Positions 24,101-36,300 of a stretch of DNA of 64,000 nucleotides are shown here, in pieces. Where the stretch lies: assembly GCA_002633025.1 (NCBI GenBank), contig NMRB01000087.1, positions 150,690-214,689 of the forward strand, read 5' to 3'. The stretch's first letter is position 1. Every line of letters starts with the position of its first letter. The notes beneath the pieces are model-generated. The model saw only the letters and a list, made by a program, of their open reading frames with translations. It made no database searches and was not told where the DNA came from. Origin of the DNA: Notospermus geniculatus (taxonomy: Eukaryota; Nemertea; Pilidiophora; Heteronemertea; Lineidae). The position numbers were made by a program, and so were the translations under genes.

Positions 24101-27100
24101 AACTGGAGAATTCCAATGAAATGTCCACACAATTCAAGTACCGTACACTACTTTGCATGTGCAAATGTTGTTTACCGGTATATGCATGCATTCGATTGGT
24201 TGTTTCAGGAATCCAATATGACCACCGATCTGGAAGCGACAGCCCAGTTCTGTTGTAGCATCCTTGCTAACACAAACACAAAGCCTGTTATAATTCTCAT
24301 AGATGCCCTCAATCAGGTAACAATGCCACTGCCGCATTTAAACTTTCTCATTGAAAACAGCTTAGCTTAGCCTTACTTCTGTACTTCCATCAACTATACT
24401 CCTTATCTGATCAATAGAGGAGATACCGTCTCTTGAAGGGCTGCCCGGCAGAATGCTCCTGTAGGCGCTCCTGTGGGTTACCACCAAAGCCAGAATGCTC
24501 ACCTATATTTGAAATCCTTGAAAAACAAGTGTATTATATAATATTAAACTGTGTTCCTATTTCCAGTTGGATGAAAACCCCATATCTCAATCCATGACTT
24601 GGTTACCGAGAAAGTTGTCTCCCAATGTACGTGTCGTGATCTCAATGATAAATGACACACCCCACCATCTGAGCCTGTTGTCAAGAGAAAGCAAGCCAAA
24701 AGAACTCTATGCTCCACCTCTCGATCTTAAAACTCGCAAGGTATGTAAAGACCCCATTTGAAAGTGCGTTCAGGGTAAAATTGTGTGTGCACTGTGAATT
24801 GGACCATGCACATTAGACCATGCACTGTATAATTCATCCTTAAAAACATTTCGATCAAAGAAAATACTTGTAGTACGGTACTTCTCAGATAAAAAATGTG
24901 AGGTATGACCTCTTCAGGTGAATTTTTGCCATGTTCAAGTATCTATTTTTTCTAGGAAATTGTGAGAGAATACCTCGGCATGTACAACAAACGTCTGGAT
25001 TTGGACCAGATGATCGGCTTCCTTGGAAAGGAATCCTCCGCTAATCCGCTATGGCTGTCGATCGCATGCGAGGAGTTACGAATGTATGGCGACTATAAAG
25101 GCATTGAGGACAAAATCAACAGCTTTCCGGATGACTTGCTTGAGTAAGTATCTGAGCCACTGAGAGGGGCACCTTGAGCCTCTGAGTGAGACCAACTTTT
25201 CTTCCTGATACATTTCATTTTACATCAATTTTATGCCAGCAGAGACAGTATATTGCATGGGAAAATAAACTCTCCAATATTTTCTCCAATTTCAGATTAC
25301 TTGGTCAAGTTCTCGGTCGGCTAGAGAACGAACAAGGTGGCAAACTCATCAATGCCACCCTTTGCCTCCTTGAAGTTTCCACCAAAGGTCTTCTAGAGGG
25401 AGAACTCCTGTATCTTCTGGACGATATTGAAAATGTCATGAAGTCAGGAATGAAGGGTGGCACTGAGAAGGAAAAAGGGGAAAAAGAATCATCAGAAAAG
25501 GAGAAGAATCCGTTCATGGACCAGCTGCCGGCGTTCCGATGGGCGTCGGTCTACCGTCATCTCTGCCAGTTTTTACGTCCGTATGGTGATAGCGGTGAAG
25601 GAAGGTTGGATTTCTACCACAGGACTCTTAGCAAAGCTGTCAGAAGGAAGTAAGATATTTGGCCCCAAGTTTCACTCTCTAAATAGGCCTATACGACATT
25701 GTTCTGCAAATAAGGGAGGGAAAGCTAAATTGGTATTTGCTTGATTCTTTATTTCATCAGCCCCAGGATTAAACAGACAGTTTATTCTTGGGTGAATTTT
25801 ATAAAAGCCTTGGAAGTATGTAGTTGAAAAGAACTTGGCTTCACATGGCTTCATATACCAGATGTCTTTTCTCTTTTAAAGGTACTTTAAAGTCACAACC
25901 AATAACCCTGACGGTGACGCAGACATGTACAACTTCTGGTCAAAAATCCTTGCGCAATTTTTCAAACATTCTGACGACTGGGATAGGAAAGTGGAAGAAT
26001 ACCCGAATTTATTGCTCCGGCTGAAAGAGGAAGATGCACTCGCTGAATTCTTGTCCCGATGGGAGGTCTTAGACAGACTGTACGACAAGAATTTCAGCAC
26101 AACTCTCTTCTCTTACTGGCGAAAGGTTAGTTTTCAAACTAAATTGACAAACTAGTGGACAGAGACAGTTCTGAATGATTCCAAACTTTGAGTGTACATG
26201 TATTCAATACCAGGAGCCCCAATTAAGAGTACCAGAAACCAGCAAGTTATACACAATGCAGCTCTCCCAATGCTGGTTGACATGCTCGTATTTGAAATTA
26301 GCCAGTAAATACATGTACCGATACTAAGTGCCCGATTGACTGTTTCCTTTTGTTTAGATTGGGGATCCCAAACGGATGCAGGAATGCTACATGACAAAGT
26401 TGAAAAATATGGAAAATGACCCTGATGTGACGAAAGAAGAATTACTGATGAGGATGGAGAAAGTTGGTTTTCTGTTGTAAGTGATCCTCTTCTTCGTTCA
26501 TAGGGCCATATAAAGAGCCCAGCAATTCCAACTTCATCTTATTTGGCTGCTACTACAGTTATGCGCCAGTTGGGATTATTGGCCCTGTGGCTCCATCTTC
26601 AGCCAGGCCCAAGAGAGGAATCCATCACAAGCTTTTCATGTTTCTCACTCGGATGGGTTGTTTACATTGCCCTTGCCTACAGGTAGCCATAAGAACAAGA
26701 CACAGTGGTTTACTATCCCATGTGGTGGACGTAAAGAACCATGGATGATTAATCCTTTTGGCCCGGGTGAGAGACGAACCCGGGACCTGCCGCTTAGTAG
26801 GCGAACTTTTCCCTCACCAATCTCGTATGTCTGTTCATTTTCACAGGTTACAGGAAGGTCAGATAGACGGCTGCAGAGAAATTGCAAGCAAGTGTGAGAA
26901 TATCATTGAGGAGGATCCAGAATTCGAGGACAAACTTGAAGTCCGAGTAGAAGTTTACTACTTGCTCGCCCAGCTCTGGGATGCGGTAAGTGGCAAAACT
27001 TAGAGATATGCCGTATAAATGTTTGGTACTGCTTAAACATGATCTGCGTTGGACGCTGAATGAGCAGCTCCTCCGAGTTCTACTGAAAGGTTTGAAGACA

Positions 27101-28945
27101 GACCGAGGTTAACGTGTAAAGTCGGATGACACCCCTCTTCCATAGTTGCCAGCGGAGTATAAATGCAGACTTTAACTTTTAACTTTAGAATATGATCCAT
27201 GTCTTTTCCAGATTATCAAACTTCATGAATTTATGACTAGGAGTCAGGTACCAGAGGAGAGAAACTGTTTGAAATACAACCAAAAAGCAATTGAATTGAG
27301 GAGACAGCTTCCTGGGAAGCACCACAAGGTCAGTATTCTTCAACTGAATCTTCAATAGATTCTTTTGACTCTTCCACAGATATTCTATAGAATCTTCAAA
27401 AGGTATTTACAGAATCTTCAATATATACATGTACGGTATTCCATTGAAACTTCAGCAGATATTCTGTTGAATCTTCAACAGATATTCTTCGACAGATATC
27501 CTGTTGAATATTCGACAGATATTCTGTTGAATCTTCGACAGATATTCTGTTGAATCTTCGACAGATATTCTGTTGAATCTTCGACATATTCTGTTGAATC
27601 TCCAACAGATATTCTGTTAAATCTTCGACATTTTCTGTTGAATCTTCAACAGATTTTCTGTTGAATCTTCAACATATTCTGTTGAATCTTCAACAGATAT
27701 TCTGTTGAATCTTCAACATATTCTGTTGAATCTTCAACAGATATTCTATTGAATCTTCGACAGATATCCTGTTGAATCTTCGACAGGTATCCTGTTCAAT
27801 CATGCTGCCCTAGAGGATGTTTTTGATCAAAATGATGCATGCATTTCATGTTGTTGAATGTTCCGTCATACGTGTAGACCTGAATCTGAGTTAGAATTTC
27901 AATATCTAATTCTTGAATGACAGTCATAAACTAACTTGATTTGATTCACTGCAGATCATGTTGGGGAAACATTTGATTCAACGCGGTTTCACTTCCTCGT
28001 CATTTGCTTATTGCGGAGGTGATGAAACAACGCCCCCTGCTCAAGCCAGACAAAATGGGAAAGATGCAGTCAAAGAGGCAAAGGAAATATTCGAGGAGGT
28101 ATTAAACAATTTGTCTTAATTTTCCCTGTTGCATCACATTTTTTCATTATCAATGAATGAGTCTCTTAGCACCGTCTCCAATCCACTTGGATCTTTCAAG
28201 GTGGCGCTTACCCAAGCTATGGGCCTGTATCAAGTCAGATCAAGCTCTATTTCCTGCTGGGAAGTATAACAGTCCAAATGCAACGAAGCACAAATGATGA
28301 GATATCACCCAGAGTCTCACCCTGGCAATGGGGATCAAACCCGGACCTTCTGACCACTTGCCTCTGACCTACAAAGATTGGACAACCCTAATCTCCCATG
28401 CAATTCACAATTTACAAATTTTTTATCTAAATTTCAGCTTGGTGATAGAGGAATGGTGGCAGAGTGCCTGATGACTGAGGCAATACTTGTTGGTAATCCA
28501 AACTCGGAGCAGAGAAATGTATGTTAATGAATTTTTACAAGACTTGTTTGAAAGTAGGACCCTTACTCATGGAATACTGTAGGCTACAACTTTCACTTTC
28601 ATGCCTTCTTTAAATATAAGTCTGTTGTTCTCACTTGACTGGCAGTGGCCTATAATTATTTGACATTTATCTGTCTTTCAGTTGTACGAAGAATCGATGA
28701 AGATGAGCAAGGAGGTGTACGGCGAGTACAGCGTCTTGACCGGGCGTCTCTACATCAATACGGGTATCTACTGGGAAGAAGTAGGAAATTACACAAAGGC
28801 GTATGAACATTTCTTGAACAATTACAAAGTCATGAGGGATGTTTTTGGAGAAAATCATGTGAAAACACAACGGTCGAAGAATATTCTGAATGAGCCGATG
28901 TACAAGAGAATGGCACAAGAAAGGGGGGATGTTATTCCCTTATAA
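18148..28945 (+). CDS. DUF4062-NACHT-TPR protein, TTC41-like (NPHP3-like architecture)
   Basis: Exons: 18148-18166, 18929-19220, 20795-20945, 21101-21169, 21402-21508, 21732-21865, 22215-22348, 22462-22551, 22889-23041, 23287-23423, 23848-23959, 24209-24316, 24567-24740, 24956-25143, 25296-25649, 25882-26125, 26358-26476, 26847-26985, 27212-27328, 27955-28098, 28438-28518, 28682-28945. They sum to 3,330 bases in one frame, 1,109 residues plus stop. Exon 1 gives MGTRPK; exon 2 holds a second Met-Gly start, MGCGAS, resembling a myristoylation/palmitoylation signal. A DUF4062-type segment (VRVFVSSTFKDFHQERE) starts near residue 133. The NACHT-type P-loop has Walker A GGPGAGKSS near 401 and Walker B VIILIDALNQ near 493. 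A Lys/Glu-rich linker and TPR-like helices follow, ending KNILNEPMYKRMAQERG. Nephrocystin-3 and TEP1/NWD1 share parts of this layout. The precise orthology is inferred; the family is clear. Confidence 0.85.
20059..20748. mobile_element. About 690-bp insertion in intron 2 of the second copy, nested elements
   Basis: Present only in the second copy; the first copy reads straight through near 15960. It contains family 1 MITE copy 2 (about 20520-20757) and a perfect hairpin at 20262-20312. No coding capacity. Confidence 0.6.
20262..20312. repeat. Perfect 23-bp-arm hairpin
   Basis: TGATGATAAACAGGAAGTCA… pairs exactly with …TGACTTCCTGTTTATCATCA around a five-base loop. It is too short for a typical miRNA precursor and is more likely the tip of a foldback element. 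Confidence 0.6.
20520..20757. mobile_element. MITE, family 1 copy 2
   Basis: TIRs begin near TTCTCAAATTGACATAAACG and include GATCTGCGTACTTCCGCCGA; the inverted right arm ends …GTGCGCAGATCTACGAATTC. Same family as 39270-39505 and 1381-1590. Confidence 0.7.
23670..23815. repeat. 42-bp tandem repeat, about 3.5 units, in a TTC41-like intron
   Basis: Unit contains GTTACTGGTTACTGATGTAC followed by ATGTATTGCCAATACCTGTA. It lies just upstream of the exon at 23848. Open frames through it are repeat-derived. Confidence 0.85.
27345..27800. repeat. Minisatellite, 20-24-bp unit, in a TTC41-like intron
   Basis: About 20 degenerate copies of GATATTCTGTTGAATCTTCR with ACA between them. The core TGTTGAATCTTCAACA is nearly self-complementary. 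Confined to the intron 27329-27954. Confidence 0.9.
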
Positions 28946-30880
28946 GTTATTGTGCGATAATAATTTCACTGACACAGAACTAGGATCTCAGTAAGGGAAG
29001 GGCCGAGCTGACTGGAGCGCAGTCAGGTACATGTATATGGTAACACTGGGATAGCTCTGTTAATAGCAACATGTACAGTACATGTACAAATCGATGCATT
29101 TTGCCTCTTCTAACACAGAATTAACTGAAGCTGAAACAGTACCTGTAGATGTCGTCCTGGGTATACCTCCAGTTTGAAATTTGTGCCATTTAGAAACCAA
29201 TGTTTTGGTACGCAATCGACATTAGGTTTAGGATTACCCAGGTTGGTACTGCATATATCCTGGATGACATCTATCATTTCAGCCTACGTAGGTTAGGAAT
29301 TTAGGAATCAACTCTGTTTAAGTGTTTGGGAATTTATGGGACTGGTGTTCATTTAGAGATTCATGTATTTTTTATTTGCCTGCTGTATTTGCCAAATTTT
29401 CAGTTGAGTAGGCCAAAATTGATCACCTTGTAATACTGAGCAACCTACATCAAAAAATAACACAACAAATATTTTTCAACCAGTGTCAAGTGAACAAGAA
29501 ATTTTGTGTTTCTGTCCCTATGAATCATGAAAATCAGGGGAAAAGAGACATTTCAGTTGTCCGCCAAAACCAAAAGGGATCCATCGGGACATCCAAGTTC
29601 CGTAATAGGCTCCGAGCTACACATCCAGCCATGCGGATCGCTTGGGCAGTAATAAGAAACCTTAAATTCATTTCTTGCTTCCACATTCCAATGGTTCGCC
29701 ATTCAAAGGAATAGGTCATGTGGGACTTGGCATAGTCATACCGGTGGGTTTTATTATGCCATTTCATTAATCTTATAGTTTTCCCTGACAATAAGCAGGA
29801 TCACATGATCAATTCCGTCCATATTCTCAGGAACTTTTATTTCACGTTTTAAAATCTTATTTTATCGTTTTATTTTGTTATTGTTTGCTCAGATGATCAT
29901 GGTTGAAGTGCTTATGTCAAACCTTAGCATTATGCCTCTATTTTTTGCAATAAGTGTATTCATTTGTTAGTGTATGTATATACTCTTTAAGAAGATGGTT
30001 AAGCAGGCCTCAGGTCAGCTAACTGCAAGGCCTATAGACCTCTAGTGTTTATAGCATTATTCTCTCTATCTCACTGTGATAGGATACATACTGTTCTGCA
30101 TGTGATGATTATTTCAAGATTCATATTTGAAACTCCGTCCAAATTACGTAACTGAAGTCATTTATTGTCAGGTGTAGATCTCAACTTTTCCAAAACGACA
30201 AAGCTAAATGTTGTGCAATGATTTATATACCGGTACATGAAGGTCATGTTTGCTGCACAGGTCAATAGGAACCCAAACTGTGATGTTTCTTCATAATCAT
30301 GTTGCTTTTTATACATGTATCATGTGTACAGGGAAATAAATTAAAATTAAAACGCATCAGCTTATCTTCGTTTCATTCTGGATACACAATACACAGAATG
30401 ATGAAATGGTCCATGGACCATGTGCTCACCTGGGTGAACGTACTACCAGAAAAACGTGAGAAACGTGCCCTGCTAACGGACGACGATGACGGATGCACAA
30501 CCATTGTAAGAGCTCACCACAGGTGAGCTAAAAATTGTGGGGGCAGGTGGATAGATGACAGACAGACAGACGCCATGCATGACAATAATACCCCGCAGCC
30601 CCAGTGGGCTGCGGGGTAAAAATTGCATTTATACAGATGAGACAAGCAATGGACAAAGAAAATATGCATGACCACCATAACATTGACCAAAATCAAGATA
30701 ACATGCAAAGTTTGAGACAATTAGGGCCAAAAATACGACAGACACACAGACGGACGGACGGACAGATATCACAACAATACCTGATAAACATTATCCGGGT
30801 ATCACCCATGTCATGGGCACAAAAAATTTAATGACGCAACTTAAAATTAACCAACAAAACAAGCTGGCTTCTTAAAAATA
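28946..30880. other. 3' flank of the TTC41-like gene and intergenic repeats
   Basis: No supported gene. A possible AATAAA for the TTC41-like gene is at 30335-30340. Near 30520-30620 there is a dispersed-repeat-like block with GACAGACAGACAG and a GC hairpin (ACCCCGCAGCCC…GGGCTGCGGGGT). A CGGA-rich simple repeat lies near 30750. Short open frames here look random. Confidence 0.5.
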
Positions 30881-30890
30881 GTCATAATTC

Positions 30891-30896
30891 TTTATT
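30891..30896 (-). terminator. TNPO3: Poly(A) signal of TNPO3
   Basis: AATAAA on the minus strand, at the far end of a UTR-like stretch that follows the TNPO3 stop codon. No other gene is nearby on this strand. Confidence 0.55.
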
Positions 30897-30940
30897 ACAA
30901 CATTCCGTGGTTGTGAAAATAGATACAGACATAACTACAT

Positions 30941-33160
30941 GGCCTGATAGTAGCTGAACAAAGCATATGATCTAATGTGTACTCTAGAATGGATCGATAA
31001 CAGATTATATGTATCTACAATTCTCTCCAAATTATGTGGCATGATATTTCTTCACGTGCTGTTTTAAGTTAAATGTAACTAAATATTTACAGGTCAATGC
31101 GAGTCTGACTCTTAAAGTTCAATGTCTTTGTGGCCCAGCAGGAAACAGGTCTAAATTTCACAAGGAGATGGTTGCATAACTATGCAACACCAGGATATAT
31201 CAAGGCCAACAGTCACTTTGCCCTTCGTCTAGGCGTTCCCTACCCTTCAGCGAGGGTAGGGAATCATTTTCAGGCAAGATGCTATGCAACATCCCTGGAA
31301 TATTCAATCAAATAGGTGACCAGCACATGAGGTTTTTTGCATATACCGGTAATGGTTCCTAAGTTAGTGCTTAAACCATGCTTGCACGCTCCAAATTGCA
31401 TTGAGACTTACACTTGTAAAATGCAGTATGCAGTGGACTGGATGGGAAGCCACACTATTAGTGTGGCATCTTCCCCTCCACTGTCTAAGAATTTAGCCAA
31501 AGAATCAATGCCACATAACCACGATAATTATCCGTGGTCATTGGTTATAGAAAACACATAAAATGAATCGGCCACTTCACAACCCAACCATCATAAAATC
31601 CACCTCTTATTTCAGAACGAATGCAAGTTTATTATAAAACTTAAAAGCACTATCAGTACTGATTATTAAAAATATCAACCATGATTTCAGATTTGCATAA
31701 GTTTACTTTTAAATGAAGATTACCTTTCCAGGTAGGCTGCCAAAGCAATAAATTAACTGTATATCTTTAGAGTTAAGAGGCGTACACTTGATTTCTGCCC
31801 ATTCTGATCACCAACGTGGCCAGTTAACTCAAGAACTTATCTCAAATTATCAAACCATGAACATGCGCATCAGAATGTCATCCGAATAAACAGGACAATT
31901 CCTCCTGTCAATCAGGCCACCTGGTGGAAGACCAGAAAATAATGGATCACTTGTTGTGCACTCTAGAAAAACTCTAGACTACAGGCATGATCAAAATACC
32001 ATCAACAGTAAACCTCAACGTGAGGTGGAGACCATTCGACTGCTAGCAGGTTTGAGATNGCCTGATAGTAGCTGAACAAAGCATATGGATCTAATGTGTA
32101 CTCTAGAATGGATCGATAACAGATTATATGTATCTACAATTCTCTCCAAATTATGTGGCATGATATTTCTTCACGTGCTGTTTTAAGTTAAATGTAACTA
32201 AATATTTACAGGTCAATGCGAGTCGGACTCTGAAGTTGAATGTCTTTGTGGCCCAGCAGGAAACAGGTCTAAATTTCACAAGGAGATGGTTGCATAACTA
32301 TGCAACACCATGATATATCAAGGCCAACAGTCACTTTGCCCTTCGACTAGGCACCCTTCAGGGAGGGTAGGGAACCATTTTCAGGCAAGATGCTATGCAA
32401 CATCCCTGGAATATTTAGTCAAATAGGTGACCAGCACATGAGTTTTTTTTGCATATACCAGCAATGGTTCCCAAGTTAGTGCTGAAACCATGCTTGCACG
32501 CTCCAAACTGCATTGAGACTTACACTTGTAAAATGCAGTAATGCAGTGGACTGGATGGGAAGCCACGCTGATCTCCCCTCCACTGTCTAAGAATTTAGCC
32601 AAAGAATCAATGCCACATAACCACGATAATTATCCATGGTCATTGGTTATAGAAAACACATAAAATGAATCGGCCACTTCAAAACCAAACCATCATAAAA
32701 TCCACCTCTTATTTCAGAACGAATGCAAGTTTATTATAAAACTTAAAAGCACTATCAGTACTGATTATTAAAAATATCAACCATGATTTCAGATTTGCAT
32801 AAGTTTACTTTTAAATGAAGATTACCTTTCCAGGTAGGCTGCCAAAGCAATAAATTAACTGTATATCTTTAGAGTGAAGAGGCGTGCACTTGCTTTCTGC
32901 CCATTCTGATCACCAACATGGCCAGTTAACTCAAGAACTTATCTCAAATTATCAAACCATGAACATGCGCATCAGAATGTCATTCGAATAAACAGGACAA
33001 TTCCTCCTGTCACTCAGGCCACCTGGTGGAAGACCAGAAAATAATGGATCACTTGATGTGCACTCTAGAAAAACTCTAGACTACAGGCATGATCAAAATA
33101 CCATCAACAGTGAACCTCAACGTGAGGTGGAGACCATTCGACTGCTAGCAGGTTTGAGAT
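30941..33160 (-). repeat. Tandem duplicate of the TNPO3 3' UTR split by a single N
   Basis: 30941-32058 and 32060-33160 are near-identical direct copies of about 1.1 kb, starting GCCTGATAGTAGCTGAACAA and ending near GCTAGCAGGTTTGAGAT. Differences are scattered substitutions and small indels, as between alleles. The N at 32059 sits exactly at the junction. The likely cause is two haplotypes joined end to end. Confidence 0.85.
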
Positions 33161-33304
33161 GCACTCCTCTATCGGCTGTTCTGTAAACACAGGGGCCTAG
33201 GCTCCCGAGGTCTTTTATGGAGTGTCACACGCTGGTGGAGGGCAGCGGCACCGTGGTGGAAGAACAGACTTGGCACATAGTTGTCACTCTTCTGGCTTGA
33301 TGTT

Positions 33305-36300
33305 TCACCGGTACAGTCGGGAGAAATCTCTAAAAGCAATCAACACCTGCTTGGCTTCTTCAGCGCTAAAACGAATATAGAGTGAAAAATTTTTATAATG
33401 AAGCGTCGTGGAAAGTGACCTGTAACTTCTGGGTTGGTGGCCTACTCCACAACACCAATGGTTTAAATAGGACTGATGTATCATGAAATCAAAATCACGT
33501 AATTTCATGAAATCGGCACTTCAGAGGTCAAAAACAAAACTGGCAACATAAATTTACTTGTGCTACTAGGTCTACTACACTTACGTTGTCACAGCCTTGT
33601 GGAAGTCTGTCAGTTGTTTGTGGGTAGCCGTCACCAAACCGCCCGTACTTTCTGTAGGTAACGCTTTCAGGGCAGCCTCTAACCACTTGCACACAGCCTA
33701 AAATCATGAACCAAAAAAAGTTATTTGAGCGAGAAAATTTGTTGTAAAGCATTCCTTTTTCTCAAACTTCAAATGAGGGCAGCCAACACGAATGATCCTT
33801 GTGCAGATTCCAGGAATTAATGCACGATCATTTGGACTTTTTGGCAAGATTACATGGGAAATGGCCACTTTCAAAGGACTTGAAAATCACTTACAGGTCG
33901 GTCAACCACCATGAGTTCATGGATAACATCAGCAACATCTACAATCATGTAAGAAGGTAGACAGAACACACACGCATTCACTATGGCTTGCATCAGTGCT
34001 TCACCGTGTTCAGTTAGTATGTCAAAGACCAATTTTTTCCTAACTGGGAAGTCCTCTTTGTCCTGTAATGGAAGAAAAATGAAGAGAGTAGTACTTGCTA
34101 CCAGTGTTGGTTCGCCAGAGGAGGGCGGGTACAGGGGTGTGTGACCCCTCCTTAAAAAGTCAAAAATAGTCAAAATTTGTGTTTTTGACCAAGAATTCTG
34201 TCAAATGTTTTCTTTGCCCCCCCCCCCCTTAAAAAAATTCCTGGCAGAAACACTGGCTACATTTGGAGCGAATGCAGAATCCCAGACACACTGAAGTAGA
34301 AATCCAATACATCAAACTAAATCCTAACCCTCAACACCAACACACTAACAATGAATAACCTAACCCTAACCCTAGCTAAACACTAACACTAACTCTAACA
34401 CTAACCATATAGCTAACTCTAACTGCGTCAGGGATTCTGCATTCAGGCTGGATGTTCATCTACAACAGATCAGATCATCACCTCAACTTGACACTTAAGT
34501 GCCACATGAACATGGTAGAGAAGAAACAGCGAGGAAGGACAGACCGTTTTCTGAGTAAAGAAACTTAAGTATTCACCTCCCGATTGCTTGATGCCTTGGT
34601 TAACTCTGTTAAAAACTTCATGACTGAGGCGTTGGCATCTCGATGGTCGAGAGCACAGGCAGCAATAGCACAGCAGATAATGGGCTTAATCACAGAACAC
34701 TGGAGGAATGCAACAGGACTCCTCTGAATGAATCTGCAAAAGACAAGACCTTGCAAAACATATTGATAACATAAGAAGGACAATCTCAATGAATAACATG
34801 GATGAAGACCAACTTGTGAAGTGCGCAGTGCCACTTACTTTGTGCATAACCTTAACTGGTGCCAGGCATGCCACTTAGCTCGTGCATAATCTAAACGGAT
34901 GCAAAGTTTTAGTGCCAGTCATGCAAATTGGTAAGCAGGATAAAGTTGCATGTCTGGCACCAAAAATTTCATCAATTTTGATTATGAACGAGGTAAATTG
35001 ATGAAAATTACCTCGTGCATAATCAAAATTGATGAAATTTTTGGTGCCAGGCATGCAACTTTATCCTGCGTACCGGTGATCAAACACTGATGAAAAATTT
35101 GGTGCCAGGCATGCAACCTACCTTATGCTTAATGGAAACTGATGAAATGTTTGGTGCCCGGCATGCAACTTGCATAATCCGAACAGATGAAACGTGCGGT
35201 GTGGTGCCAGGCATGCAACTTACCTTTGTCCATAATCTAAACTGAAGAAGTGTTGGTGCCAGGCATGCAACTTACCTCGTGCATAATCTGAACAAATCAT
35301 CCACAGTATCAGGATGATACTGGAGGCCTCGTCTCTCTTCTAAAATGCTAAAGGTGGGTCGGCAGAATGCTTGCAGCATGTCTAAAAGTCCCTGAACACA
35401 ACAAGTCTCTGAGCCATACTCATCGACTAATATACTGCCTAGGTATAGAAAACACGAGTGTGTGTGCTTCTCATACAGTTGAACCATCTGAAAATAGATA
35501 ATGCCAGTATTATTCGAACCCGGGACCTGCTGCTTGCTGAGCAAATGTGATAACCACTCAGCTATATTCAATATTTAAATGAGAAACAAAATATAAGGTA
35601 CGTGTAATTCATACTTACTTGAGTAACTAGTGGAGTTAATAGAGAGGCAGATCCCTTCCCAACGCAACGTATAGCAAACCGTATACACCGACAACACCGT
35701 TCAATCACACGGACATCATCTTGATATCGATCACATGTCTTTGACAATAAGGGCCAGACCTCTTCCACTACGGGTTGACACGGATGCACCTCACCATTCA
35801 TGACCGTTGGATTCGTATGACGGAAAATTGCTGCTAATCGATCCAGCCATAACGTTGGGTCCGTTTTTGTGCCCGCTAAGTATTGCTGTGCGGAATCCGT
35901 TTCTAATAATTTTGAAAGACAACTGGTTTGAGTGTAGCAAAGTTTTTTCAGGCCTTCCGTGATCTCATCGTGGCTGAGACGGGCCAGCATCATAGCAGCA
36001 CCTGTAAGGAAGAGGAATAAAAGGATCAGTTTAACTGCCATCGGACTGCCATTTCATCGCTGGCTGACAAAGGAGAAGGGTTGAAGTGGAAAGGTAAATG
36101 TATATGTTCCGGAACAGAAGTCAGAATGCCATCTTCTGGGATCCATCTTGTTCATCTCTGAATTATCCGATCATATGACACAATGGGACGAACGACTGCA
36201 CCATCGCCTCAGGAAGCCACAGACACATACCTTTGAGAAGTCCGATGGCGGCATTATTTGACACATTGAATTCCTCTATAGCTTGGACTGTCTGCAGAAT

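Noticed and set aside
27345-27800. CRISPR-like spaced repeats
   Set aside because: Units are contiguous and degenerate, lack unique spacers, and lie in a eukaryotic intron; this is a minisatellite.
34320-34425. Telomere-like CCCTAA tract as a possible internal telomere or fusion point
   Set aside because: Only a few perfect units, mixed with CTAACACTAA variants, within a TNPO3 intron with intact exons on both sides.
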